This document shows positions 9,801-18,369 of a DNA stretch of 52,428 bases, one piece after another; position 1 is the first letter of the stretch; each line of letters begins with the position of its first letter. A model generated the notes under the pieces. The model saw only the letters and a program-made list of their open reading frames with translations. It was not told the origin of the DNA and did not search any database. This DNA is from a virus. The translations under genes were made by a program, and so were the position numbers. The stretch lies in the IMG/VR virus record IMGVR_UViG_3300033153_009436, positions 1 through 52,428 of that record. The stretch is one strand, 5' to 3'.

Positions 9801-12396
9801 GAATGAGGGTGAGTATATATTCATAGAAGATCTTGAAACTGCTAAACCAGAAGATATTGCTTTTAATAAAGAGCTTTATAAGAGAAAGAAAAAATATACA
9901 GAATTTTTAAGATCAGAAATAAAAACATCAGAGGGTTATAAAGATGGTACTTATCATAGATATACAAAAGAATTTAAAGTATTACGTGCAAAGTATCAAA
10001 TATATAATCCTATAGGGAATGGGTTTTGGGAAAGAAGGAAAGATGTATCAGATGCAGCCTATGCAAGATTTGAGGCTAGAGAATTTGATGTAAGAGATGC
10101 ACAGTTTGCTACATTTGATTCTAACAATGAATTTACTGGAGTAACTAGACTTGATACAATTAGAGTGCCTAAGAAAAAGCATAGTGAAATAAGATCAGTA
10201 AGTGCTCCTACACAAAGCCAGCCCAATGGTAAGGATATGCGGGATGCTAAATGGGTTAAACTGATGAATCCAGATAGTGCTTTAGGGGAAGCTCAGAAGG
10301 ATTTTTATTTAATGTTTAGAAGAATGTTTGAAGAGGAACTTCTAGCAAAACTGCCTATGTCAGTACGAGATAATATGCTGGGTAAGATTCCATTACAAAA
10401 AGATGCATTATATGATACATTAAAAGATAAACCTAATATTGTAACACGTCTCTGGGCCAAAGCTACAAGAAGTGCAACTGATTTCTTTACTGAGACAGGA
10501 TCTGCTAAAAAAGTTATGACAGATGAGAATGGTAATTTTATTGATACACTTCCAATATGGATGGTGGGTAGTCCAAGAAATGAGAAGGCACTTAAGACTA
10601 TTGAGAATAAAATTATGGCTCTTAAGAAAAATTATAATAGTGGAGCTCTTTCAACTTTACAATATGAAGAACAAAAGCAAGAACTTGAAGGAAAAAGAAG
10701 TAGAATATTAGCACAACCTACACGAGATGAAATAAGTAAAGATTTAGGAGATAGCTTGCTTAGGTTTAGCCACATGGCTGAGAATTATGAGGTGATGGGA
10801 ACTATAGAAGATACTCTCACAGGAATGATAAAGATCTTAGAAAAGAGAGAATATACTCCTGCAAGTGGAGCTAAACTGATGGGTAGTATAAAAGGTAAAA
10901 TGAAAGAAGTGGGCATTCCAGGTGTATCTACTGGTGGTGAAGCTGAAATAGTAAAGAGAGCCAAGAAATGGATGAAAATGGTTTACTATGATAATGATAA
11001 AATGACAAGAAACTGGTTTGACAAGGCTACTGCAGGTCTTATAAGGTATTCATCTCTTTCTTATGTTGCATTTAACCCATTTGGAAATATCAATAACTAT
11101 ACAATAGGTAGAATTAATAATGCAATTGAACAAGCTGGCGGATTATTCTTTGGAACTAAAGAATATACAAGAGCTACATATGAATTTAATAAAAGAGGTC
11201 TTTCTGATGTAGTAAGAAAGACATCATACTTGGCAACTAAAAAAGCTTATGAAAAGTATATACCTCATAGTAAGTATGAAGTACTAGTAGAACTTTATAG
11301 AATGATGGATGCTAAATCTGATATTCGTGAGTCTGGACAATTTGACAAAAAAGAAACTTTGTGGGATAAGTTTACGGGATTTGGATATATGCTACAAGAT
11401 GCTGCTGAATATAATGTACAAACTAAAGTAGGTATGGCTGTCTTGATGACTAAACAGATTAAGAATAGTAAAACAGGTGAAACATTAAGTTTATATGATG
11501 CATATACGCTTAATGGGGATGGTACAGCCACATTAAAGGAAGGTTATGATACTTTAATAGATAGAGAAGGTAAGGAACTTAAAGATTTTAGTAATGATGT
11601 ACGTTATGATATACGTAATGAGATACGTGAAGTTAATAAGCAGATCCATGGTAACTATGCTTACGAGGACAGAATGGTTATACAGTCACACGCATTAGGA
11701 GAATTAGGAGCTCAGTTTCATAAATGGGTTATTCCTGCAATTAAGGCAAGATTTAGACCTGAATATTTTGATGAAAATGTAGGTTGGTTAGAGGGAAGAT
11801 ATTTATCAATGTGGAGTTTTATGAAATATGCAGCTACACATATAGGAGAAATGCAGAAGTGGAGTACTAATTTTCAAGAGCAAGTTAGAGGAGGACCAGA
11901 GCAATCTAGAATGAAAATGCTAAATGTATGGAGAACTTCAGCTGAGTTGGCATTAATGATGACTACTGTAATAACAGCAATACTGCTTGAGATGCTATTT
12001 GAAGATGATGATGATGACTCAGTTTTACAAAAGAGACTTGAGAATGCATTAATTTACCAAGCTGACAGAGCACACAAAGAAATGATTCAGTTTATGCCTT
12101 TTCTTCCACCATTCACTGGTACTAAACAAATTTACCAAATGATGAAGTCTCCAATTGCATCTACCAGGACACTAGGTGAGCTGGCAGAGGCATTATCAGC
12201 AACAATGGACTATGGATATGGAAAGATGTTCCTGAGTGAGAAAGAATTTAGAACTAATCCTAAGTATGTGTACCAACAGAAGCCAAGAAAAGGGTACCTT
12301 AAGTTGGCAAAACAATGGATGGATGCTGTACCTATTCTATATGGTATACAAAGATGGTATGGATATGATAGACAGAAAAGTTTTTATATTAAATAA
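6892..12396 (+). CDS. Giant virion protein with embedded PD-(D/E)XK nuclease domain
   Basis: 1834 residues, next to the virion RNA polymerase as in crAss-like genomes, so probably a co-injected cargo protein. Around residues 440-610 there is a RecB/Cas4-like nuclease core: a YYDLETGEEYTSVTKAI segment, D547 in GMADLVV, D561-x-K563 in IIDLKTG, and a Q603-x3-Y607 motif. A hydrophobic stretch at about 1683-1703 is followed by a run of acidic residues (EDDDDD), which could cross or touch a membrane during ejection. The C-terminal third is basic. The nuclease residues look intact. What it cuts, and whether it acts in the virion or after injection, cannot be read from the sequence. Confidence 0.8.
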   Translation: MKCYNRSAPEYQVLTSKYKSVLAVDSIINKWQDLHKTENFPTLSDAEEMMESRKVVFNLKKREFAETVLANLSRKNWISKLGKDYYVNKSSGLTRGFDAGVLWKNIRNINKYLEFKNIPLETIEIQKKKPYRITVKENLFTRQDIIQESRENDGVHTADVIEHLVRMFPGVNVQAVSVAAAKEYYDRLPTWQKAKLSFDQVKSYYVNNQVKLIEGRTTAETSIEEILHPFIDGIKNDNIKLFEGLLSEAKKNFPQLTQQIEDSYTERRGFTTEERDLELVTQALSRHFNKEFKEEPTIGWEAKVKEFLEWFMNIIENLHEYLTGKGLQVSVINPNATMTDLARLLNTKDLEFTTEEAVSRKIRYSLNPEKKKMLDKIMGPANPVQKALMMKMFHLAITSKKDTEGSLTANVSELTGSDPLVVLNEPNHTYYDLETGEEYTSVTKAIKGTFVNKGDKQLNLDIGNDFDAIADGLAAGLTYEEILPRLVVVHKSMKKVGKGKDAFTVSNAFIAYNQLLGTIETIKQNGSIIIPQVIFADADSKIAGMADLVVISPEGKIGIIDLKTGKGPIKAAGYDKPHPLEKDSILKEKGVDELSTRNQHGIQVNTYRRMVENLGYEVLDQQSFGISTLHMNVDIEGYGKKQIFKDKFEYDGWESHAPSKNQPWVDKIVPIKKKEVSAADIANAEEAAGVDNPTRDEDFLSDEDAMPEEIETGALYAVLFEALQDFTIGLKKRKEAIELMRDGIFLDKTRQENVENIADTMSKINVALNEGRDAVEIVYTELLRDSIAEIKKFTEYIKDPINFNKNKTQSTLVLKLMSELNKLETVTAADGTRTQGLIDEAMDNYFRSFVIDNSNRDFSPEDLDELMTKAKDISLWEASSYDLDSSSDPLSALMAKLYKRKKQEVLDRVDNRNNSIRVVLAKLLKLSNGNKIDYSFMLQEDNTRYIQEIGYDYFRMAADLRNDIYADEDMNEGEYIFIEDLETAKPEDIAFNKELYKRKKKYTEFLRSEIKTSEGYKDGTYHRYTKEFKVLRAKYQIYNPIGNGFWERRKDVSDAAYARFEAREFDVRDAQFATFDSNNEFTGVTRLDTIRVPKKKHSEIRSVSAPTQSQPNGKDMRDAKWVKLMNPDSALGEAQKDFYLMFRRMFEEELLAKLPMSVRDNMLGKIPLQKDALYDTLKDKPNIVTRLWAKATRSATDFFTETGSAKKVMTDENGNFIDTLPIWMVGSPRNEKALKTIENKIMALKKNYNSGALSTLQYEEQKQELEGKRSRILAQPTRDEISKDLGDSLLRFSHMAENYEVMGTIEDTLTGMIKILEKREYTPASGAKLMGSIKGKMKEVGIPGVSTGGEAEIVKRAKKWMKMVYYDNDKMTRNWFDKATAGLIRYSSLSYVAFNPFGNINNYTIGRINNAIEQAGGLFFGTKEYTRATYEFNKRGLSDVVRKTSYLATKKAYEKYIPHSKYEVLVELYRMMDAKSDIRESGQFDKKETLWDKFTGFGYMLQDAAEYNVQTKVGMAVLMTKQIKNSKTGETLSLYDAYTLNGDGTATLKEGYDTLIDREGKELKDFSNDVRYDIRNEIREVNKQIHGNYAYEDRMVIQSHALGELGAQFHKWVIPAIKARFRPEYFDENVGWLEGRYLSMWSFMKYAATHIGEMQKWSTNFQEQVRGGPEQSRMKMLNVWRTSAELALMMTTVITAILLEMLFEDDDDDSVLQKRLENALIYQADRAHKEMIQFMPFLPPFTGTKQIYQMMKSPIASTRTLGELAEALSATMDYGYGKMFLSEKEFRTNPKYVYQQKPRKGYLKLAKQWMDAVPILYGIQRWYGYDRQKSFYIK

Positions 12397-12398
12397 TT

Positions 12399-12728
12399 AT
12401 GAGTTTTATGATACCTATATTATCTAGCATTAATAATAAAAAAAATAATCACTTAAACCAAGATAGGGATGAGAGAGGAAGATTTATGAAAACCAAGCAA
12501 AATAAAGTAAATAAATTTTGGAAAGATGTGAAGAATAAATATTTTGAAATTCTTTTTCTTCTAACAGTTTGTATTTTAACAGGATGTGCCACTAAGTATC
12601 AGGTTGTATCTGATTTAGGAAATAATTCATATCATATGCACAATATAAAGAAAAACAAGATAGAAATTATTACTACTACAGAGACATTAAAGATTGATGG
12701 ATGGTATAATTTAAAAAGATTAAAATGA
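12399..12728 (+). CDS. Putative lipoprotein, upstream of a coupled second lipoprotein
   Basis: 109 residues from the first ATG. A hydrophobic stretch ending in CILTGC is a good lipobox, so the Cys would be lipidated and the short C-terminal part exported. From the first ATG the lipobox is unusually far in, which suggests that translation may really begin at the internal ATG near 12486 (MKTKQNK). The upstream segment holds a DRDERGRF-like motif often seen at phage protein N-termini. The stop overlaps the next gene as ATGA. Possible roles are lysis or surface exclusion; neither is shown. Confidence 0.6.
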   Translation: MSFMIPILSSINNKKNNHLNQDRDERGRFMKTKQNKVNKFWKDVKNKYFEILFLLTVCILTGCATKYQVVSDLGNNSYHMHNIKKNKIEIITTTETLKIDGWYNLKRLK

Positions 12729-12946
12729 AAAAGTGGTTAATATTTTGTGTATTTTTGCATACATTTTTTTCCTGTGGTTCCTCTAGTGAGAGGAAATTGG
12801 AAACATTAACCCCACCTCTTATTATTATTGAGACAGATAGTGCTGTTGTAATAGAGGATGCAAAAGGAGAACAATACACGCTTAATACAATAGATAGAAT
12901 AGATTATAGTGTTTATAATTTAAAAATTGGAGACACATTAAAATGA
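12725..12946 (+). CDS. Putative small lipoprotein
   Basis: 73 residues. It begins with a short basic signal segment and a hydrophobic core ending FFSCGSS, which fits a lipobox with Cys at about position 17. The mature part is about 55 residues, acidic, and predicted to be mostly beta strand by eye. It overlaps the gene before and the gene after as ATGA, so three membrane-directed products are translationally linked. No family recognised. Confidence 0.6.
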   Translation: MKKWLIFCVFLHTFFSCGSSSERKLETLTPPLIIIETDSAVVIEDAKGEQYTLNTIDRIDYSVYNLKIGDTLK

Positions 12947-13047
12947 AAATTATGAAAAAGATTTATAGAGGTTTTGAATATTGGAAATATGAATTTGTTA
13001 TTATTATAGGAGTTTTATCTATAATAGCAACTATAGTTATAATCTAA
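12943..13047 (+). CDS. Membrane microprotein (34 aa)
   Basis: 34 residues: a basic N-terminus with aromatic residues (MKIMKKIYRGFEYWKYEF) and one hydrophobic helix to the C-terminus (VIIIGVLSIIATIVII). The ATG overlaps the preceding TGA as ATGA. It is the last gene before the terminator at 13066. Together with the two lipoproteins it could form a membrane complex; there is no direct evidence of function. Confidence 0.5.
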   Translation: MKIMKKIYRGFEYWKYEFVIIIGVLSIIATIVII

Positions 13048-13065
13048 GATTATTTCTTATGATAT

Positions 13066-13095
13066 AAAAAGGGAGGCACTACACCTCCCTTTTTT
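13066..13095. terminator. Bidirectional intrinsic terminator between convergent genes
   Basis: AAAAAGGGAGG (13066-13076) pairs with CCTCCCTTTTT (13084-13094) around a 7-base loop. It has a T-run on the plus strand and A/T-rich flanks on the minus strand, and it lies between the end of the plus-strand virion block (13047) and the end of the minus-strand reductase gene (13145). Confidence 0.85.
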
Positions 13096-13144
13096 ATTTT
13101 TATTATACTGATAAATACTAATTTCCTGCAAATGCAGTGAATTT

Positions 13145-15073
13145 TTATTTTACTTCACATGTACCACCCGCACAAGCTAGTTCACCAGTAAGATTTGTTT
13201 CATCTGTAATTTCTTTGATTTTAGACAAATCAACCTCAGTTAGTGATTTTATTAGTTTATTATATTTATCTTTAGTGATATCTTCAAGAGGTAATTGAGG
13301 ATGAGTTGTATCATCTCCCCAAAATGGAAAGATAGCTAAACCATTATAAGCATTTCTATTTTCCCACATCCATTCACCTGCTAAATCCCAATCATTATCC
13401 TTAAGAGAGACAGTAGCTGAAACATTATGAGTGTTTGATCCAGTTCTATGACCAGTTTTAACCCATTCTGTAGCAACATGCTTTATTCTTTTAAGCATAT
13501 CAAAACAAGACTCTGTTCTAAAAATAGAACCTTCAGGTGCTTTCTGAGGAGAACAAATCCAAGCAGTATCATGAGGTCTTTCAAAATCATCCTCTATTAA
13601 CTCAGAATGATTTTCTAGTAAATAATCATAAATAGCTTCATTTTTTCCTACTTTAATCCTTCTTATAAAGTAATCATTGTGCCAAGGATGTATTCCTGAA
13701 CTAGTTCCTAAAGCTAATGATGTTGTACCAGCAGGTTTTACAGTAGTGCATCTAGATGATTGATTAATTCCAATTACTTTGGCAACTCTTTTATTTTCCT
13801 TTTTTACTATTCCTGCAGCTTCAGCCATATCATAACCAAGAACTCTGCCACTAGCTATCCCAGTCATACTTACACCAATCAATGCATCCTTTTCAGTATT
13901 TGTACGCCATACATCCCTTAGATAATGAAAATTAGTATAACTTGCTTGAAGTGTTCCAATAAATGAAGCAGCTTTTACACGTTCATTTAGATCTTCTTGT
14001 GAAGTTATATTAGATACATTTACTTCACATAGATTACAGAATTGATATGGACGTAAAGCAATCTCACAACAAGGATTGGTACCCCAGTCTTTATCATTAC
14101 TAAAGTATATACCGGGATCTCCAGACTTAGTTAATTCCATTCTGTTCCACAACTTTAAAAAGAATTCCTTACTAATCTTATGCCTCATGAGAACTGCAGA
14201 GTTATTAGCACGACCACGTTGCCCGTTTAATTCATGCCAGTTTCCTGATTTACAACTAATCATTTCATCATCATAAGCACTAAACAAACTAATTAAAGCT
14301 GCTCTTCTAATACCTCCTGCTAATACAGCATCTGCTATATGACAAACAATATCATGTACTTCTAGAGTAGATAATCTTTCACCATCTTCTTTATTCTCTA
14401 GAATACCGCTTAATTTAAGAATACACTCTTTCAATGGTTGTGGACCAGGTGCTTTACCACCAGATGTCACAAGTCTTGCACCTTTAGGACGGATATCAGA
14501 AAAATCAAACTCTATACGAGACCCTTTGCCATTCATATAAGATTTCATCAATACTCTTATTGAGTCAGCCCATCCTTCAATGGAATCACCAATTAAGAAT
14601 CTCTTCTTACGGTTAATATATGGTTTGTTTATTGCAGGTAATTGATCTACATGATGTTTTTGTACAGAGTACCCAACTCCAGTTCCACCAAGTAATAAAA
14701 ACATACACTCACTAAATGAATCAATATGATCTATAGGCATATAAGCACAGTTATACATTCTATTAGGTGAAATCTCAATTGGTTTACCACCAAATTGCAT
14801 ACTTCTCATAGAAGGAAGAACCCTCTTAGCATAAACAAATCTATAAGCTGATATTATTTCATCTTTTAGTTCTGGATATTTTTTAATATGCATGTTCTTA
14901 TTACGTGTAACAAGTTCTTGCCAAGTCTCTCTTCTGTTTAGTTCAGGCATGTATCTTGCGTACTTCATATAGATAGTAATTTCACTAAGAATTTTATTGC
15001 TTAATTCCATATCAATTGTTTTAAATAAGTTAATATTAAATGTTTGAACGGGTGTCCGTTCAATAAGATACAC
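13145..15073 (-). CDS. nrdJ: Adenosylcobalamin-dependent (class II) ribonucleotide reductase
   Basis: 642 residues, like the monomeric RTPR family (about 740 in Lactobacillus). It would reduce ribonucleoside triphosphates to dNTPs with vitamin B12 cofactor, without oxygen. Seen: TWQELVTRNKNMH near residue 50, Cys109 in YNCAYM, the radical-site segment NPCCEIAL (Cys335) with FCNL (Cys346) as the disulfide partner region, and a C-terminal CAGGTC pair (Cys634, Cys639) that would re-reduce the active site. The start used is GTG at 15073, 8 bases after the upstream stop; ATG at 15010 (MELSNKIL) is an alternative. It is in a two-gene minus-strand unit inserted between plus-strand virion blocks. Confidence 0.9.
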   Translation of the reverse strand: MYLIERTPVQTFNINLFKTIDMELSNKILSEITIYMKYARYMPELNRRETWQELVTRNKNMHIKKYPELKDEIISAYRFVYAKRVLPSMRSMQFGGKPIEISPNRMYNCAYMPIDHIDSFSECMFLLLGGTGVGYSVQKHHVDQLPAINKPYINRKKRFLIGDSIEGWADSIRVLMKSYMNGKGSRIEFDFSDIRPKGARLVTSGGKAPGPQPLKECILKLSGILENKEDGERLSTLEVHDIVCHIADAVLAGGIRRAALISLFSAYDDEMISCKSGNWHELNGQRGRANNSAVLMRHKISKEFFLKLWNRMELTKSGDPGIYFSNDKDWGTNPCCEIALRPYQFCNLCEVNVSNITSQEDLNERVKAASFIGTLQASYTNFHYLRDVWRTNTEKDALIGVSMTGIASGRVLGYDMAEAAGIVKKENKRVAKVIGINQSSRCTTVKPAGTTSLALGTSSGIHPWHNDYFIRRIKVGKNEAIYDYLLENHSELIEDDFERPHDTAWICSPQKAPEGSIFRTESCFDMLKRIKHVATEWVKTGHRTGSNTHNVSATVSLKDNDWDLAGEWMWENRNAYNGLAIFPFWGDDTTHPQLPLEDITKDKYNKLIKSLTEVDLSKIKEITDETNLTGELACAGGTCEVK

Positions 15074-15081
15074 AATTTATT

Positions 15082-15318
15082 TTAGTCTAAATCACTATAA
15101 TCAATGTTTGTGTAACTGAGTGTTAAAAAAAGTATACCAATTTCAACTCTAAAGAGTGGTCTATCTATATTATCTTTATGTAATATGTGACAATTTATAA
15201 ATTTTATTCCAATTAAGGGTTCTGATGGAAGTATTTCTATGTTAAGTTTATGTTCAAATATTTTATTAGGTTGTTTATCCATATGATGATTTGTTGTTGA
15301 TTTGTTATGTTTTTTCAT
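15082..15318 (-). CDS. Hypothetical protein upstream of ribonucleotide reductase
   Basis: 78 residues with a His/Asn/Lys-rich N-terminus and alternating hydrophobic residues (NIEILPSEPLIGIKFINC) suggesting beta strands. It is the first gene of the unit driven from the promoter at 15356-15387 and ends 8 bases before the reductase start. Its pairing with the reductase might mean a shared role in nucleotide supply, but no motif shows it. Not recognised. Confidence 0.55.
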   Translation of the reverse strand: MKKHNKSTTNHHMDKQPNKIFEHKLNIEILPSEPLIGIKFINCHILHKDNIDRPLFRVEIGILFLTLSYTNIDYSDLD

Positions 15319-15355
15319 ATATATATTGTATATTATATATGAAGATTTAGTTATA

Positions 15356-15387
15356 CAAATATAATTAAATCATACAGATTTTATCAA
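15356..15387 (-). promoter_or_regulatory. Bacteroidetes-type promoter for the reductase unit, in a divergent intergenic region
   Basis: Read on the minus strand: TTG (15387-15385), a 21-base spacer, then TATATTTG (15363-15356). This matches the Bacteroidetes -33 TTG and -7 TAnnTTTG pattern and lies about 40 bases before the start at 15318. The 85-base region 15319-15403 also separates the plus-strand gene at 15404; I see no equivalent plus-strand consensus there, so that side may use another polymerase or promoter class. Confidence 0.6.
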
Positions 15388-15403
15388 AAAATATTTATAT
15401 ATA

Positions 15404-15643
15404 ATGTCTGGGTTACCGCTTACTTTTTCACAATTTGTTAAAAATCCAATTGCTGCAATAACTTTTTTGTCACTTATTGCGATGGTGTATCTATATATAG
15501 ATTCTAAGAGTGCATATGCGGCTCAAATAGAAGCATGTGTACATAGAGAACAAGTGACAAATGAACGTATTACAAAGCTTGAAGGGGATTTAGAACGATT
15601 ACATGATAAATTTATTGAGCTGGTTACAGAGATGAACAAATAA
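15404..15643 (+). CDS. Membrane-anchored coiled-coil protein, possible inner-membrane spanin
   Basis: 79 residues: a transmembrane helix at about 15-32 (IAAITFLSLIAMVYLYI) followed by a charged heptad-like region to the end (TKLEGDLERLHDKFIELV). This is the layout of an inner-membrane spanin, though the periplasmic part is short at about 45 residues. The next gene, 4 bases on, is a lipoprotein, as expected for an i-spanin/o-spanin pair, and a holin lies 4.5 kb downstream. A tail or holin accessory protein is the alternative. Confidence 0.5.
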   Translation: MSGLPLTFSQFVKNPIAAITFLSLIAMVYLYIDSKSAYAAQIEACVHREQVTNERITKLEGDLERLHDKFIELVTEMNK

Positions 15644-15647
15644 ACAA

Positions 15648-16109
15648 ATGAGCAAATTATTGTTAATTTGTATTTTTATGTTATTTGGTTGCGAACCTAG
15701 TAATACAACTATTGATGTTTCTCATTATGATCCTTCATTTGCAGAAATTAATTGTTCACAAACAATTTCAACAGATTCACTTTTGATCCTTGCAGAGGAA
15801 TTTAAAATCAAATACTTTAACGATAAGGAAAAAAGTACTTTAAATTTTGATAGCTTGCATGCACTTCTTAAGAATGATAAAAAATTACAATATGTTTTCA
15901 CTAAACAAATTCATAATATTACTGCACAATATGAGAAACAAAAAATTATAAATGAAAAATTAAAGAAACCCTCCTATAGAAGGAAGGATTCAATTATTTA
16001 TAAATATGTATATAAAGACTCAATTATTTATAAGTTTGACACCATAAGAAAAACAGATACAATTATTAGTTTTGTGAAATTTAAAAAGAAAAAAAGAAAA
16101 AACAATTAA
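15648..16109 (+). CDS. Lipoprotein, possible outer-membrane spanin
   Basis: 153 residues. The N-terminus MSKLLLICIFMLFGC is a compact lipoprotein signal with Cys15. The mature part is helical and charged, then has a short internal repeat (KDSIIYKYVYKDSIIYKF) and a very basic end (KFKKKKRKNN). It lies 4 bases after the membrane coiled-coil gene. The pairing suggests a two-component spanin that fuses the membranes at lysis; this is inference from layout, not from sequence family. Confidence 0.5.
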   Translation: MSKLLLICIFMLFGCEPSNTTIDVSHYDPSFAEINCSQTISTDSLLILAEEFKIKYFNDKEKSTLNFDSLHALLKNDKKLQYVFTKQIHNITAQYEKQKIINEKLKKPSYRRKDSIIYKYVYKDSIIYKFDTIRKTDTIISFVKFKKKKRKNN

Positions 16110-16121
16110 TCATCAGAACTC

Positions 16122-16559
16122 ATGGCAATAAAAAAAATATATAGAACAAACCCAGATCCAATCTTGGTAAAAGCTGATAATGATCAGGCACAAGGAGCAT
16201 TAGCTAAGATAGCACATATAAATTGGTTAATTGAGCAGATAGATGAACCAACTTTAGAATCTGTATCTGTGGTAGGTTCAAACTTTGAGATGGATATAAG
16301 AAAGGGAGATTATTTTAATATCACACTTCCTGATGGACCCGGTCCTTATACATTATCTTTTACTTACTTAACAGTAGGAACTTATATTGTATATATTAAG
16401 CAAAATGCTACAGGCAATGGTGTAGCAACATTAACAGGAGTAGAGTGGCCTGCGGGAGTTGCTCCCACTATAACCGCAACCCCAGATAAGATAGATATTA
16501 TAACATTGATTTATGATGGAACCTCCCTTAGAGGAGTTATAACACAAGATTACGTATGA
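16122..16559 (+). CDS. Fibre-like structural protein with shared N-terminal module
   Basis: 145 residues. The first 40 contain a module (AxGALAKIAHIN region) also found at the start of the protein at 18370, probably a virion-attachment segment. The rest is beta-rich with Gly/Pro turns and the NFEMDIRKGDYFNITLP and TYIVYIKQNATG patterns seen in phage fibre head domains. It overlaps the next gene as ATGA. I infer it is a tail-tip or capsid-decorating fibre component. Confidence 0.6.
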   Translation: MAIKKIYRTNPDPILVKADNDQAQGALAKIAHINWLIEQIDEPTLESVSVVGSNFEMDIRKGDYFNITLPDGPGPYTLSFTYLTVGTYIVYIKQNATGNGVATLTGVEWPAGVAPTITATPDKIDIITLIYDGTSLRGVITQDYV

Positions 16560-18091
16560 AAGTAATACCTTTTGGCTTTTTTAATGTTGGTGGTGGAATC
16601 ACCCCCTTTCCCAATACTTATAGTCTTGACTTTGATGGAGTGGATGATTATGTTGATTGTGGACATGTAGATGCACTTATTAGTGCAACTACATTTACTA
16701 TTTCAGTATGGTTTAAATTAGATGATGCAGTAGGAGGCTATGATGTGATTGTCTCACAGTCTCAACTTGCAGGACGGCTTAATATCTATCATCAGCCAGG
16801 AGAATTAGGTTTTCAGGTAATGGATTTAACAATATGTTATCTCGCTATAGACTTTACATCTAATGATTGGACTCACGTTGCAATGGTATTTGATGGCAGT
16901 CAAGGAGGATTAATTCCAGGACCACCATATTATCAGCCAGGACTACAATGTTACTTAAATGGTTCAAAGATTACGACCTTTACTGATGGACTTGGAATAG
17001 TTCCAGCAGTTTCTGCAGCATTAACTAATAGTCTTTTAATTGGTAAATATGAGATAGCTGCAGGTTATGAGTTAGGTGGAAATGTGGATGAATTAAGCAT
17101 CTGGAGTACGGCACTAACTGATGCAGATATTTCTACACTCTACAACTCAGGTACTCCTACTAATCTAAATACTGCTTTAGCAACTACGCCTGTTATCTGG
17201 TATAGAATGGGGGATTCTGGAACATTTTTCAACGGAAATTGGGAACTGAAAAACCAACCTCAATTAGATAATTGGTCAAGTCATTCAATGAACTTTGATG
17301 GGATTGATAACTATGTTAACTGTGGTGCTGCATCTTTAGGGATTACAACAGCAATTACAATATCAGCATGGGTAAAACCAACGGTTCTAGATCCTTCACC
17401 CAGCGGGGGAGTTATAGATAAATATGCTACTGGTCCCTTTAGTGGATGGTCTATATGGCAATCAACTGCATTCCCAGGCAAATGGAGAGCGAGTTTTGGA
17501 ATTGAAGAGCCTTCTAATCCAGGTGTTTATATTAAAACAGAAGTAGAATTTGATGTTCCTAATACAGATTGGCAGCATGTAGTTGCAACTTTTGATACTA
17601 CTGGAGATTTAAAGTTGTATCATAATGGAAGTCTTGAAAATACAGATCCTAATGAAGCTTTCTCTATAATTAATACTAATCTTGAAGAAATAATATTAGG
17701 GGCTAGAAGTGATACACCAGCAGGAGAATATGCTGGATTCATAGACGAAGTTGCTATTTGGGATGTTGCATTAGATCTAGCTACAATAGCTTCAATATTT
17801 AACGCAGGAGAGCCAAATGATTTAACTTTAGCAGCTTCTTATACTACAGGAGGGGGAACTGATAAAAGTGGAGATTTACAAGGCTATTGGAGAATGGGCG
17901 AAGATGCAATGTGGGATGGAGTTGCAAATGAATTGACTATTCCAGATGCTTCAACCAATTCCAATGATGGCACAAGTAGTGGAATGGCTGAAGAAGATAA
18001 AATTAATAATGCACCAGGAAACATTAATCAAGGACTCAGTGATGGAATGGGGGAAACAGCACCCTCTGGCAGATCAACTGATGTTCCTTAA
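16556..18091 (+). CDS. Adhesin-like protein with two LamG/concanavalin-like domains
   Basis: 511 residues with two repeats of a LamG-type jelly roll. Each begins with a near-identical strand (FDGVDDYVDCG at 26-36 and FDGIDNYVNCG from 247) and continues with the ISVWFKL/ISAWVKP, HVAMVFDG/HVVATFDT and NVDELSIW/IDEVAIW landmarks of the family. Such domains bind glycans, so this is a good candidate for host-surface recognition. The C-terminus is Gly/Ser/Asn-rich and low in complexity. It is translationally coupled to the fibre-like gene before it. Confidence 0.78.
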   Translation: MKVIPFGFFNVGGGITPFPNTYSLDFDGVDDYVDCGHVDALISATTFTISVWFKLDDAVGGYDVIVSQSQLAGRLNIYHQPGELGFQVMDLTICYLAIDFTSNDWTHVAMVFDGSQGGLIPGPPYYQPGLQCYLNGSKITTFTDGLGIVPAVSAALTNSLLIGKYEIAAGYELGGNVDELSIWSTALTDADISTLYNSGTPTNLNTALATTPVIWYRMGDSGTFFNGNWELKNQPQLDNWSSHSMNFDGIDNYVNCGAASLGITTAITISAWVKPTVLDPSPSGGVIDKYATGPFSGWSIWQSTAFPGKWRASFGIEEPSNPGVYIKTEVEFDVPNTDWQHVVATFDTTGDLKLYHNGSLENTDPNEAFSIINTNLEEIILGARSDTPAGEYAGFIDEVAIWDVALDLATIASIFNAGEPNDLTLAASYTTGGGTDKSGDLQGYWRMGEDAMWDGVANELTIPDASTNSNDGTSSGMAEEDKINNAPGNINQGLSDGMGETAPSGRSTDVP

Positions 18092-18102
18092 TAACAAAAA
18101 CA

Positions 18103-18360
18103 ATGGCAAAATCGTATATAACAATAAAGACAACGCAAATAGATGTAGTTGATTTCTCACAGGTGATTGAAAACAGAGAACCTTTGAGATACTCTTTAGA
18201 TGACTCTGAGTTTATAGTTAAGTGGATATTTGGTTCACCTCATATTCCTACGAGTATAGAGAGTGTTCCAGAAGCAGACAGAAGTGCAATAATGACACAC
18301 GCACAGGCATTAGAAAAAATGGCAACTCCAGAATGGAGTGATCCTAATCTTCCTGAATAA
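18103..18360 (+). CDS. Hypothetical structural-region protein
   Basis: 85 residues, acidic, with a beta-rich first half (SYITIKTTQIDVVDF) and a helical second half (DRSAIMTHAQALEKM). It lies between the LamG protein and the second fibre-like protein, 11 and 9 bases from its neighbours, so it is probably part of the same assembly. No family recognised. Confidence 0.55.
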   Translation: MAKSYITIKTTQIDVVDFSQVIENREPLRYSLDDSEFIVKWIFGSPHIPTSIESVPEADRSAIMTHAQALEKMATPEWSDPNLPE

Positions 18361-18369
18361 TTAATAATT

